Source: a virus. Taken from it: DNA of 36,314 nt. Below the pieces are notes generated by a model. It searched no databases and was not told the DNA's origin. It was given only the letters and a program-made list of their open reading frames with translations. The translations under genes were made by a program, and so were the position numbers. Of this stretch, positions 13,983 to 19,172 are shown in pieces (position 1 is the stretch's first letter; every line of letters starts with the position of its first letter). Location: positions 1 through 36,314 of IMG/VR virus record IMGVR_UViG_3300032163_000059; one strand, given 5' to 3'.

Positions 13983-14177
13983 ATGACAACCGATGGCGTA
14001 CTTATCGAGTCGCTTGGTGGACCGGCAAAGCTCGCAGAGCTTCTTGGATATGAAAAACATGGCGGAACTCAGCGCGTTCACAACTGGATCACTCGGGGCA
14101 TTCCGGCAAGGGTAAAGCTCGACAGACCTGATCTTTTTCAGAATCAAGAAATCTTCAAGGAAAGAGTGGCTGCATGA
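13983..14177 (+). CDS. Cro-like repressor
   Basis: 64 residues, typical Cro/YdaS size. HTH pattern: GGPAKLAELLGYEKHGGTQRVHNWI, then TRGIPARVKLDRPDLF, a tail common in Cro-like proteins. AGGTGATATC precedes the ATG. As the first gene after the right promoter it probably binds the AAAC-N5-GTTT operators. No CI-size repressor lies in the 50 bases between the two promoters or elsewhere, so this may be the only switch protein. Confidence 0.85.
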   Translation: MTTDGVLIESLGGPAKLAELLGYEKHGGTQRVHNWITRGIPARVKLDRPDLFQNQEIFKERVAA

Positions 14178-14296
14178 TTTTAATGCTGGCAACGGGGGCA
14201 CCCGGCCTGCGTAATTCCGTCACACAGGCACGCCAGCACCTTATCAATGGACGGAATGGGAGGCGGGAAAATGGAAAAGAAAACATCTTACGTTGA
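14174..14296 (+). CDS. Possible coupled small protein, 40 aa
   Basis: ATG overlaps the cro-like stop (ATGA). The frame MILMLATGAPGLRNSVTQAR and so on runs 40 residues, is basic, and overlaps the HNH gene start. The overlap start suggests translation, but composition is unremarkable and no family is recognised. It may be a chance frame. Confidence 0.35.
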   Translation: MILMLATGAPGLRNSVTQARQHLINGRNGRRENGKENILR

Positions 14297-14681
14297 AAAG
14301 TTAAAAGATCCTCGGTGGCAGAAACTTAGGCTTGAAGTTTTCCAGCGCGATGGATTCGCTTGTCGCATTTGCGGGGCGGTTAACAAGCCACTGAATGCAC
14401 ACCACTCGTTTTATGAGAGCGGGGTAGAGGGGGTTTGGGATTACGACCCAAGATCAATCGTAACGCTTTGTGATGATTGCCATAAGGAAGAGCATCAATA
14501 TTTAGCGCAAGTCAAGTCCGCCCTAATCCAACAGGTGTGCATTATGGGGTTTTCAACCACAGAAAAGATGGCGCAGCTTAACGATATTTTAACGGCAATG
14601 TGGCTAGGTAGAGCAAGTGCAGAAGCCCGTGAAACATTTAACAGAATGATCGCAGCATATTGGGATGGAGAGCCAGTTTAA
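14271..14681 (+). CDS. HNH endonuclease
   Basis: 136 residues from ATG 14271, preceded by GGGAGGCGGG. HNH core: RDGFACRICGAVNKPLNAHHSFYESG ... RSIVTLCDDCHKEEHQ, with two CxxC pairs, the HH dyad and a final H. The N-terminus DPRWQKLRLEVFQRDGF is standard for phage HNH proteins. The C-terminal 55 residues are helical. It sits between the cro-like and replication genes, where free-standing HNH genes often occur, and could be a homing-type or recombination nuclease. Confidence 0.85.
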   Translation: MEKKTSYVEKLKDPRWQKLRLEVFQRDGFACRICGAVNKPLNAHHSFYESGVEGVWDYDPRSIVTLCDDCHKEEHQYLAQVKSALIQQVCIMGFSTTEKMAQLNDILTAMWLGRASAEARETFNRMIAAYWDGEPV

Positions 14682-14683
14682 TC

Positions 14684-15619
14684 ATGCGTGACTACTCGAA
14701 AGTAAGTCCTAAATTCTGGATTGGATCAACGGGTAAAAAGCTACGCGCACAAGGTGGCGATGCGCAGCTTGTCGCTTTGTATTTGTTGACGTGCCCACAC
14801 GCAAACATGCTTGGGCTGTATTACTTACCTGTTATGTACATTGCGCACGAAACTGGACTGGGCTTCGAAGGGGCTTCGAAGGGGCTTGCATGCACCATCG
14901 AAGCGGGGTTTTGTAAGTATGACGATGCGACTGAGATGGTTTGGGTCGAAGAAATGGCCGTATACCAAATTGCAGACCGCCTGGAACCTGGGGACAAGAG
15001 ATCGAAAGGTGTTCAGAACGACTACGATGATTTGCCGGATAACCCTTATTTGGCGGCCTTTTATGACAAATACAGCAACGCTTTCAATCTAACAAAAAAA
15101 CGTGATATTTGCCTTGTTAAACAAAGCCCCTTCGAAGCCCCTTCGAAGCCCCTTCGAAGCCAAGAACAGGAACAGGAACAGGAACAGGAACAGGAACAGG
15201 AGCAGGATTCTTTTGCCGTCGCTGGCGCTTCGGCTGGCGGAAAAGTTAAGGATATCGAAACCGATTTGCAAAAAGCCTGCCGGGAAACATGGAGGCGCTA
15301 TAGCGACGCCTATTTTGTGAGGTATGAAATTGAGCCGAAACGAAACCAGAAGGTTAACAGCATCATTCGGCAATTCGTTCAGCGCATTGGTTTTGAGGAA
15401 TCCCCGCATGTTGCTGCTTTTTTTGTTAGCCATAACGACAGATTTTATGTTCAAAAAATTCATCCGGTCGAGGCAATGCTGAAGGATGCGGAAGGGTTGA
15501 GAACCCAATGGGCAACGGGGCGAAAGATGACGACCCTTGAGGCCAGGAGTGCCGAACAGGTTGACGCGGTGCAGGCTCAAATCGAGCGGGTTGGTCGAAT
15601 TTTGGAGGCGCAAGCATGA
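14684..15619 (+). CDS. Phage replication initiator-like protein containing origin iterons
   Basis: 311 residues from ATG 14684 (MRDYSKVSPKFWIGSTGKKL). Residues 1-100 resemble the N-terminal winged-helix part of phage replication proteins (GGDAQLVALYLLTCPHANMLGLYYLPVMYIAHETGL). A low-complexity linker follows, with seven EQ repeats (about residues 162-174), then a C-terminal helical domain (CRETWRRYSDAYFVRYEIEPKRNQKVNSIIRQFV). Iterons inside the gene (14863..14884 and 15127..15159) suggest that, as with lambda O, the protein binds an origin within its own gene. It is coupled to the next gene (ATGA). Assignment rests on domain pattern, position and iterons. Confidence 0.75.
   Translation: MRDYSKVSPKFWIGSTGKKLRAQGGDAQLVALYLLTCPHANMLGLYYLPVMYIAHETGLGFEGASKGLACTIEAGFCKYDDATEMVWVEEMAVYQIADRLEPGDKRSKGVQNDYDDLPDNPYLAAFYDKYSNAFNLTKKRDICLVKQSPFEAPSKPLRSQEQEQEQEQEQEQEQDSFAVAGASAGGKVKDIETDLQKACRETWRRYSDAYFVRYEIEPKRNQKVNSIIRQFVQRIGFEESPHVAAFFVSHNDRFYVQKIHPVEAMLKDAEGLRTQWATGRKMTTLEARSAEQVDAVQAQIERVGRILEAQA
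14863..15159. other. Candidate replication origin: iterons in opposed orientation
   Basis: Two exact tandem copies of CTTCGAAGGGG (14863..14873, 14874..14884) and three exact tandem copies of its complement CCCCTTCGAAG (15127..15137, 15138..15148, 15149..15159). Each unit contains the palindrome CTTCGAAG. A degenerate unit follows near 14898. The two blocks lie 240 bp apart inside the replication gene. Confidence 0.7.
15164..15205 (+). repeat. GAACAG hexanucleotide repeat (six exact plus one GAGCAG)
   Basis: Six exact tandem GAACAG units and a seventh GAGCAG encode the EQ linker of the replication protein. Units are multiples of three, so copy-number change keeps the frame. Confidence 0.85.
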
Positions 15620-16206
15620 AATTGATCGAGGCGGTAGCGGTGACATACGCGGCAGTGGGTCAGGAATTGAGCGATGCAGCGCTGGCGATGATTGCCAAGG
15701 ATTTGTCGGTGTACCCGGCGCAAGGTGTTGCGGTTGCTTTGTCACGCTGCCGGAGGGAATTGAGGCGCATTGCACTGGCTGACATTTTGGAGCGCATACC
15801 GGGCGGGCGTCCAGGTGCAGAGGAAGCGTGGTCGATTGTCTCGCCAACGCTGAACGACGAACGGGTGACGGTCGTTTGGACAACCGAAATGCAGCAGGCG
15901 TTCGGTGTCGCGCTCAAGTTGCAAGATGACCACATAGCTGCCCGGATGGCGTTCAAGGAAGCCTACACGCGCCTGACGGCTGAGGCACGGGAGGCGGGTG
16001 CGCCTATCCGATGGCAAGCCAGCCTGGGCCAAGATGCTGCTGGCCGCGAATCGGTGCTGGTGGCAGCGGCGGAAAAGGGGTTGCTCACCGTGCAGCATGT
16101 TGCCGGTCTGTTGCCGTATATCGCCGGATCGGATGCCTCTCTTCGGTTGGACAACCTGAAAAAAGAAGTGCAAGCGCGGTTGTCGGTAGAGCAGGCCGCC
16201 GCATGA
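15616..16206 (+). CDS. Replication-associated hypothetical protein
   Basis: 196 residues; ATG overlaps the stop of the replication gene (ATGA) and its TGA overlaps the next start, so the three genes are coupled. N-terminus: TYAAVGQELSDAALAMIAKDLSVYPAQGVAVALSRCRRELRRIALADILERIPGGRPGAEEAW, a pattern found in phage proteins next to replication initiators. The rest is helical. It occupies the position of a helicase loader (lambda P-like), but I see no decisive motif, so that role is inference. Confidence 0.7.
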   Translation: MKLIEAVAVTYAAVGQELSDAALAMIAKDLSVYPAQGVAVALSRCRRELRRIALADILERIPGGRPGAEEAWSIVSPTLNDERVTVVWTTEMQQAFGVALKLQDDHIAARMAFKEAYTRLTAEAREAGAPIRWQASLGQDAAGRESVLVAAAEKGLLTVQHVAGLLPYIAGSDASLRLDNLKKEVQARLSVEQAAA

Positions 16207-16598
16207 GCGAAGCTGCCCACCAAGCCGCCCTGTTTCAAATGGCACGCCGGCCCGACATGGTGCGGAAATATCCGGGTTTGGATTTATTAGAGGGGAGCAT
16301 GAATGGGGTTTATCTCACGCCACTACAGGCGATCAAAGCTAGGCGCTCTGGCATGCTCAAGGGCGCGCCGGATATTCGGCTACCTGTTGCGCGCAATGGG
16401 TTTAACGGGCTGGCAATCGAGCTCAAGCATGGCAAGAACGTCCCGACACCGGAGCAACTTGCAATCGCGGATCGCCTACGCGCAGAGGGTTATTTCGTGG
16501 CGTTTGTCTGGAATTGGACGGACGCTTGGTCGTGGATAGTGCGGTATTTGGGGCGCAACGTAGAAGTCACCGGCGCTATTCGGGAGAGGAGTACATGA
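16203..16598 (+). CDS. VRR-NUC domain nuclease (Holliday-junction resolvase-like)
   Basis: 131 residues from ATG 16203 (MSEAAHQAALFQMARR). VRR-NUC pattern: RRSGMLKGAPDIRLPVARNGFNGLAIELKHGKN, giving the G-x-PD...E-x-K catalytic core, then TPEQLAIADRLRAEGYFVAFVWNW. Such nucleases are common in phage replication blocks. The last residues, GRNVEVTGAIRERST, resemble the attC-derived ends of other proteins here (HNVEVTG), so the natural C-terminus has probably been replaced by half an attC-like site (16553..16577). ATGA overlaps join it to both neighbours. Confidence 0.88.
   Translation: MSEAAHQAALFQMARRPDMVRKYPGLDLLEGSMNGVYLTPLQAIKARRSGMLKGAPDIRLPVARNGFNGLAIELKHGKNVPTPEQLAIADRLRAEGYFVAFVWNWTDAWSWIVRYLGRNVEVTGAIRERST
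16553..16577 (+). repeat. Half attC-like site at the entrance of the right array
   Basis: GCGCAACGTAGAAGTCACC and the bases that follow match the left half of the sites at 9820..9880 and 20222..20300 (GCATAACGTAGA then GTTAACC or GGTAACAGG). The right half with the GTTRRRY box is absent. It lies within the 3' end of the VRR-NUC gene. Confidence 0.55.
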
Positions 16599-16906
16599 TG
16601 TTGACAGACGAAGAGTGCGAATATTTCAGGCGATTGCCGGGGAGTTTTAATGATATGGTCAGGGCCATACACGATGCCGGAGCAGAACGAGGAATATCTG
16701 AGGCTCTCATAAGCGTAAGCCATGCGGTGTTAGAAGAGCGCGAGGCGTGCGCGAATATTTTTAGTGATGAGTTAAAAAAATACCACCCCGGAAACGGGAA
16801 AATATACGGCGTTTTAAAATGGGCGGAACGGCACATATTATTGCGCCCAACGCAGAAACCTGACAGCCGGGCTTTATCGGCCAGTCCGGTGGATACGAAG
16901 GTGTAA
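16595..16906 (+). CDS. Cassette gene: hypothetical protein, 103 aa
   Basis: Starts at ATG 16595, overlapping the VRR-NUC stop (ATGA). The pattern DEECEYFRRLPGSFNDMVRAIHDAGAERG and EEREACANIFSDELKKY resembles small phage proteins built around a helical 'EREACAxI' segment; function is unknown. Its end (RPTQKPDSRALSASPVDTKV) is translated from the attC-like site at 16845..16930. It is the first gene of the right array and still coupled to the replication genes. Confidence 0.7.
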   Translation: MMLTDEECEYFRRLPGSFNDMVRAIHDAGAERGISEALISVSHAVLEEREACANIFSDELKKYHPGNGKIYGVLKWAERHILLRPTQKPDSRALSASPVDTKV

Positions 16907-16930
16907 CGAAAGTTGAACGATTGGTTAGGG
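16845..16930 (+). repeat. attC-like site after 16595..16906
   Basis: 86 bp from R'' GCCCAAC (fits RYYYAAC) to GTTAGGG (R'). L-type box GTTGAACGA lies just before R'. The middle shares the exact 17-mer TTTATCGGCCAGTCCGG (16873..16889) with the site at 19559..19646. Left arm pairing is weak. The R' bases TTAGGGG also serve as ribosome site for the next gene. Confidence 0.7.
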
Positions 16931-16937
16931 GTCGTAA

Positions 16938-17606
16938 ATGATTGCAGCACTGTACGTTAAAACTGACGGGGCATACTTTGGAATTGATGGCGTGGAACCT
17001 TGGGACGAATCAAAGGACGCTAGGTTATACGCAGGGGAAATGCCTGTAGTCGCCCACCCACCATGCCAGCGGTGGGGTAAGTTTTGGGCAGGTCAGCCAC
17101 TGTGGATTGCGAGAACGGGAGAGCGGAAGAAAAAAGGTGATGACAGCGGATGCTTTGCTGCTGCGCTGGAAAGTGTGCGGCGGGTTGGCGGCGTACTGGA
17201 ACACCCTTGGGGAAGCCATGCGTGGGCGCACTTTGGGCTTGCTGTGCCTTCCCGAATTGGTGGATGGGTAAAAGCAGACAACCACGGCGGATGGACGTGC
17301 TGTGTTGAGCAAGGGAGATACGGCCACTACGCTAGGAAGCCAACGCTACTTTATGCAGTTGGTGTTGATCTTCCAGATCTTCGATGGGGTAAAAGTGAGG
17401 CTGTGTTTCCACAGTGGGCGATTGACAGATACGGAATTGAGAAATGTAAGAGGGCCGGGGAATTGGCATTCAAGGGAGGCGGAACGAACAACGCTCACCG
17501 GATAGGAACACCACAAGAATTTCGGGATTTGCTCCTGGCTATGGCAGCCACGGTAAAGACCCCTAACGCAGAGCTAACCGGGTGCGGCGTGACCAAGCCC
17601 GAATAA
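16938..17606 (+). CDS. Cassette gene: 'HPPCQ' protein, possible degenerate C5-methyltransferase fold
   Basis: 222 residues. Conserved blocks with its paralogue in 19647..20252: KDARLYAGEMPVVAHPPCQ then RWG, GCFAAALESVRRVGGVLEHPW, and EQGRYGHYARKPTLLYAVG. The order PPCQ, LEHP, Q-x-YGHxAxK/T loosely matches motifs IV, VI and VIII of cytosine-5 methyltransferases, but no FxGxG SAM-binding motif I is present. A family of phage proteins with the HPPCxxWG motif exists without known function. Start ATG 16938 uses AGGGG of the attC R' box as ribosome site. The C-terminus PNAELTGCGVTKPE is read from the following attC-like site. Function is unknown. Confidence 0.75.
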   Translation: MIAALYVKTDGAYFGIDGVEPWDESKDARLYAGEMPVVAHPPCQRWGKFWAGQPLWIARTGERKKKGDDSGCFAAALESVRRVGGVLEHPWGSHAWAHFGLAVPSRIGGWVKADNHGGWTCCVEQGRYGHYARKPTLLYAVGVDLPDLRWGKSEAVFPQWAIDRYGIEKCKRAGELAFKGGGTNNAHRIGTPQEFRDLLLAMAATVKTPNAELTGCGVTKPE

Positions 17607-17650
17607 AACAACACCGCCATCCCGCGCTCCGGTTGAGCGTAGGGTTAGAG
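17561..17650 (+). repeat. attC-like site after 16938..17606
   Basis: 90 bp: R'' CCCTAAC, L'' AGCTAACCGG, L' CCGGTTGAGC, R' GTTAGAG. CTAAC pairs with GTTAG, and AACCGG pairs with CCGGTT; CTAACCGG versus CCGGTTGAG leaves an unpaired base. A GTGCGGCG/CACCGCC stem lies inside. The host gene reads into the first half. Confidence 0.82.
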
Positions 17651-17674
17651 AGTAGTTTACTACGGAGAGAGAAG

Positions 17675-17872
17675 ATGGCGAAATATACGGAATGGAGAAA
17701 AAAATCAAAGCGTTTTGCATACACAGTTTCGTTGTTGCCACGAGCTGAAGACGCATTAGACGCGCTTGCAAGAGCGGCGTATGGAGCCGGAGAACGCGCC
17801 GGACTAAAAACCGGAGAGGATTTAGCAAAGCGAGCAATTGAATTGAGTGAACTCATGCGCTTTTGCGCATGA
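17675..17872 (+). CDS. Cassette gene: small basic hypothetical protein, 65 aa
   Basis: Start ATG 17675 (MAKYTEWRKKSKRFAYTVSL) behind GGAGAGAG; the longer upstream frame lies in the attC-like site. A basic N-terminus is followed by alanine-rich helices (AEDALDALARAAYGAGERAGLKTGEDLAKRAIELSELM). No family recognised. A DNA-binding or structural helper role is possible but unsupported. Confidence 0.65.
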   Translation: MAKYTEWRKKSKRFAYTVSLLPRAEDALDALARAAYGAGERAGLKTGEDLAKRAIELSELMRFCA

Positions 17873-17916
17873 AATCAGGGGCGGCGAAGCCGTCCCGCTG
17901 GAATGACGTGTTAGAG
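17868..17916 (+). repeat. Degenerate attC-like site after 17675..17872
   Basis: Strong stem CAGGGGCGGC / GCCGTCCCGCTG with GAA loop, then GGAATGACGTGTTAGAG. The right half matches the site at 19102..19164 (GCTGGAATGACGTGTTAG). No clear RYYYAAC box is found on the left. Confidence 0.55.
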
Positions 17917-17932
17917 GGCAAGGGGAGAAGTG

Positions 17933-18589
17933 ATGCGGGTTGAAACTATAGGGCTGGCTACGCTGTACCTCGGAGATTGCCGGGAAATACTGCCTACGCT
18001 CGCGCCGGTGGATTTGATTTTGACGGACCCGCCATATGGGATTGGCATTAACAAAAGCGCCAGATTAGCAACCAGTCGTGGGCATGGCGGAGAAACGTGG
18101 GATGACAAACCGGCCCCGCAGTGGCTGATGTTAATGCTGCGAGATTTGGCAAAAGACCTGATTGTGTGGGGGGGAAACTATTACACGATGGGGCCGGGGC
18201 GCGGGTTCTTGATCTGGGATAAGCAGAATGATGGGCGAGACTTCGCTGATTGCGAGATGGCGTGGACAAGCATTGACGCTGTGGCAAGGATTTTTAGAAA
18301 GCGCCCAATGAATATGGACGGCGGCAAGGAGCACCCGACACAAAAGCCAATTGACCTGATGGTGTGGTGCATTGATAAGGTGGCTGGTGTTGAAACGGTT
18401 TGCGACCCATTCATGGGTAGCGGCACAACGGGCGTGGCCTGCGCCCAGATGGGCTTGAAGTTCACCGGCATTGAGCGCGAGCGCCGTTACTTCGACATAG
18501 CCTGCGAGCGCATATCGCGGGCGCAAGCACAAGGGCAACTGCTGCCACGGGAGCAGCCCCTGGCAGCGGTGCAGGAGGTTCTGCTTTGA
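17933..18589 (+). CDS. Cassette gene: DNA N6/N4 methyltransferase
   Basis: 218 residues from ATG 17933 (GGGGAG upstream). Motif IV DPPYGIG lies near residue 32, before motif I: DPFMGSGTTGVACAQMG near residue 159, preceded by HPTQKPIDLM. This order is that of beta-class amino-methyltransferases modifying adenine N6 or cytosine N4. GGNYYTMGPGRGFLIWDK is the usual catalytic-core segment. No restriction partner is nearby, so it is likely an orphan methyltransferase protecting phage DNA from host restriction; that is inference. It lies between a degenerate and a good attC-like site. Confidence 0.9.
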   Translation: MRVETIGLATLYLGDCREILPTLAPVDLILTDPPYGIGINKSARLATSRGHGGETWDDKPAPQWLMLMLRDLAKDLIVWGGNYYTMGPGRGFLIWDKQNDGRDFADCEMAWTSIDAVARIFRKRPMNMDGGKEHPTQKPIDLMVWCIDKVAGVETVCDPFMGSGTTGVACAQMGLKFTGIERERRYFDIACERISRAQAQGQLLPREQPLAAVQEVLL

Positions 18590-18590
18590 C

Positions 18591-18654
18591 GCACAACGCA
18601 TAGCTCAGGCGCGGCGGTGCTTTTCCGCCGTCGCGCTGGAGCGCCGGGTTGGGC
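18591..18654 (+). repeat. attC-like site after the DNA methyltransferase gene
   Basis: 64 bp from GCACAAC to GTTGGGC (fits GTTRRRY). The arms GCTCAGGCGCGGCGG and CCGCCGTCGCGCTGGAGC pair with bulges around a TGCTTTT loop. It begins 1 base after the gene's stop codon. Confidence 0.82.
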
Positions 18655-18679
18655 AACGCTTTACAACGGAGATAGAGGA

Positions 18680-19162
18680 ATGAAGAACAGAGACGGCAGC
18701 ACGGCAAACGACCACTGGGCTACACCAAAGTGGCTATATGACAAACTTGACGAGGAGTTTCACTTCGACTTTGACCCGTGCCCGCTGCACGCTGGCTTTG
18801 ACGGCCTTGCAATGGAATGGGGGATCTGCAATTTTGTGAACCCTCCGTACAACCGCCGCGATAAGCCGAGATTTGTGCGCAAGGCATACGAAGAATGGCT
18901 GAAAGGCAAAACGAGCGTGCTTTTAATACCAGCGGCAACGGGAACAAAAGATTTCCACGAAGTGATACTCCCGAACGCAGAAATACGATTTTTGAAAGGG
19001 CGGGTAAATTTTGCAGGATACAACAGCAAGGGGCTTTACGTCACAAATAACAAAGGGAAGCACGACAGCATGATCGTGATATTCAGGGCGCGGACTGCGG
19101 TGTCGAACGACCTGGCTCAGGGGGCGGAACGCAGTGACGCTCCCGCTGGAATGACGTGTTAG
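18680..19162 (+). CDS. Cassette gene: phage Dam-type adenine methyltransferase
   Basis: 160 residues from ATG 18680, with a GGAGATAGAGGA ribosome region; the frame upstream lies in the attC-like site. The pattern DHWATPKWLYDKLDEEFHFDFDPCP, then NFVNPPYNRRDKPRFVRKAYEEW and RFLKGRVNF, is that of the phage N6-adenine methyltransferase (Dam) family, with catalytic NPPY. The last 20 or so residues (VSNDLAQGAERSDAPAGMTC) are translated from the attC-like site that follows. It probably methylates GATC-type or other adenines in phage DNA, with or without the neighbouring methyltransferase. Confidence 0.85.
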   Translation: MKNRDGSTANDHWATPKWLYDKLDEEFHFDFDPCPLHAGFDGLAMEWGICNFVNPPYNRRDKPRFVRKAYEEWLKGKTSVLLIPAATGTKDFHEVILPNAEIRFLKGRVNFAGYNSKGLYVTNNKGKHDSMIVIFRARTAVSNDLAQGAERSDAPAGMTC

Positions 19163-19164
19163 GG
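19102..19164 (+). repeat. attC-like site inside the 3' end of the Dam-type gene
   Basis: 63 bp from GTCGAAC to GTTAGGG. CAGGGGGCG pairs with CGCTCCCGCTG with bulges. The right half is almost identical to the one at 9125..9192 in the opposite array (one mismatch in 24). Confidence 0.75.
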
Positions 19165-19172
19165 GCGAATTT

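Noticed and set aside
15127-15205. CRISPR array
   Set aside because: Repeats are directly adjacent without spacers and lie inside a coding gene.
16938-17606. Active cytosine-5 methyltransferase
   Set aside because: PPCQ is present but the SAM-binding motif I and the target-recognition region are not; only a distant or degenerate relation can be claimed.
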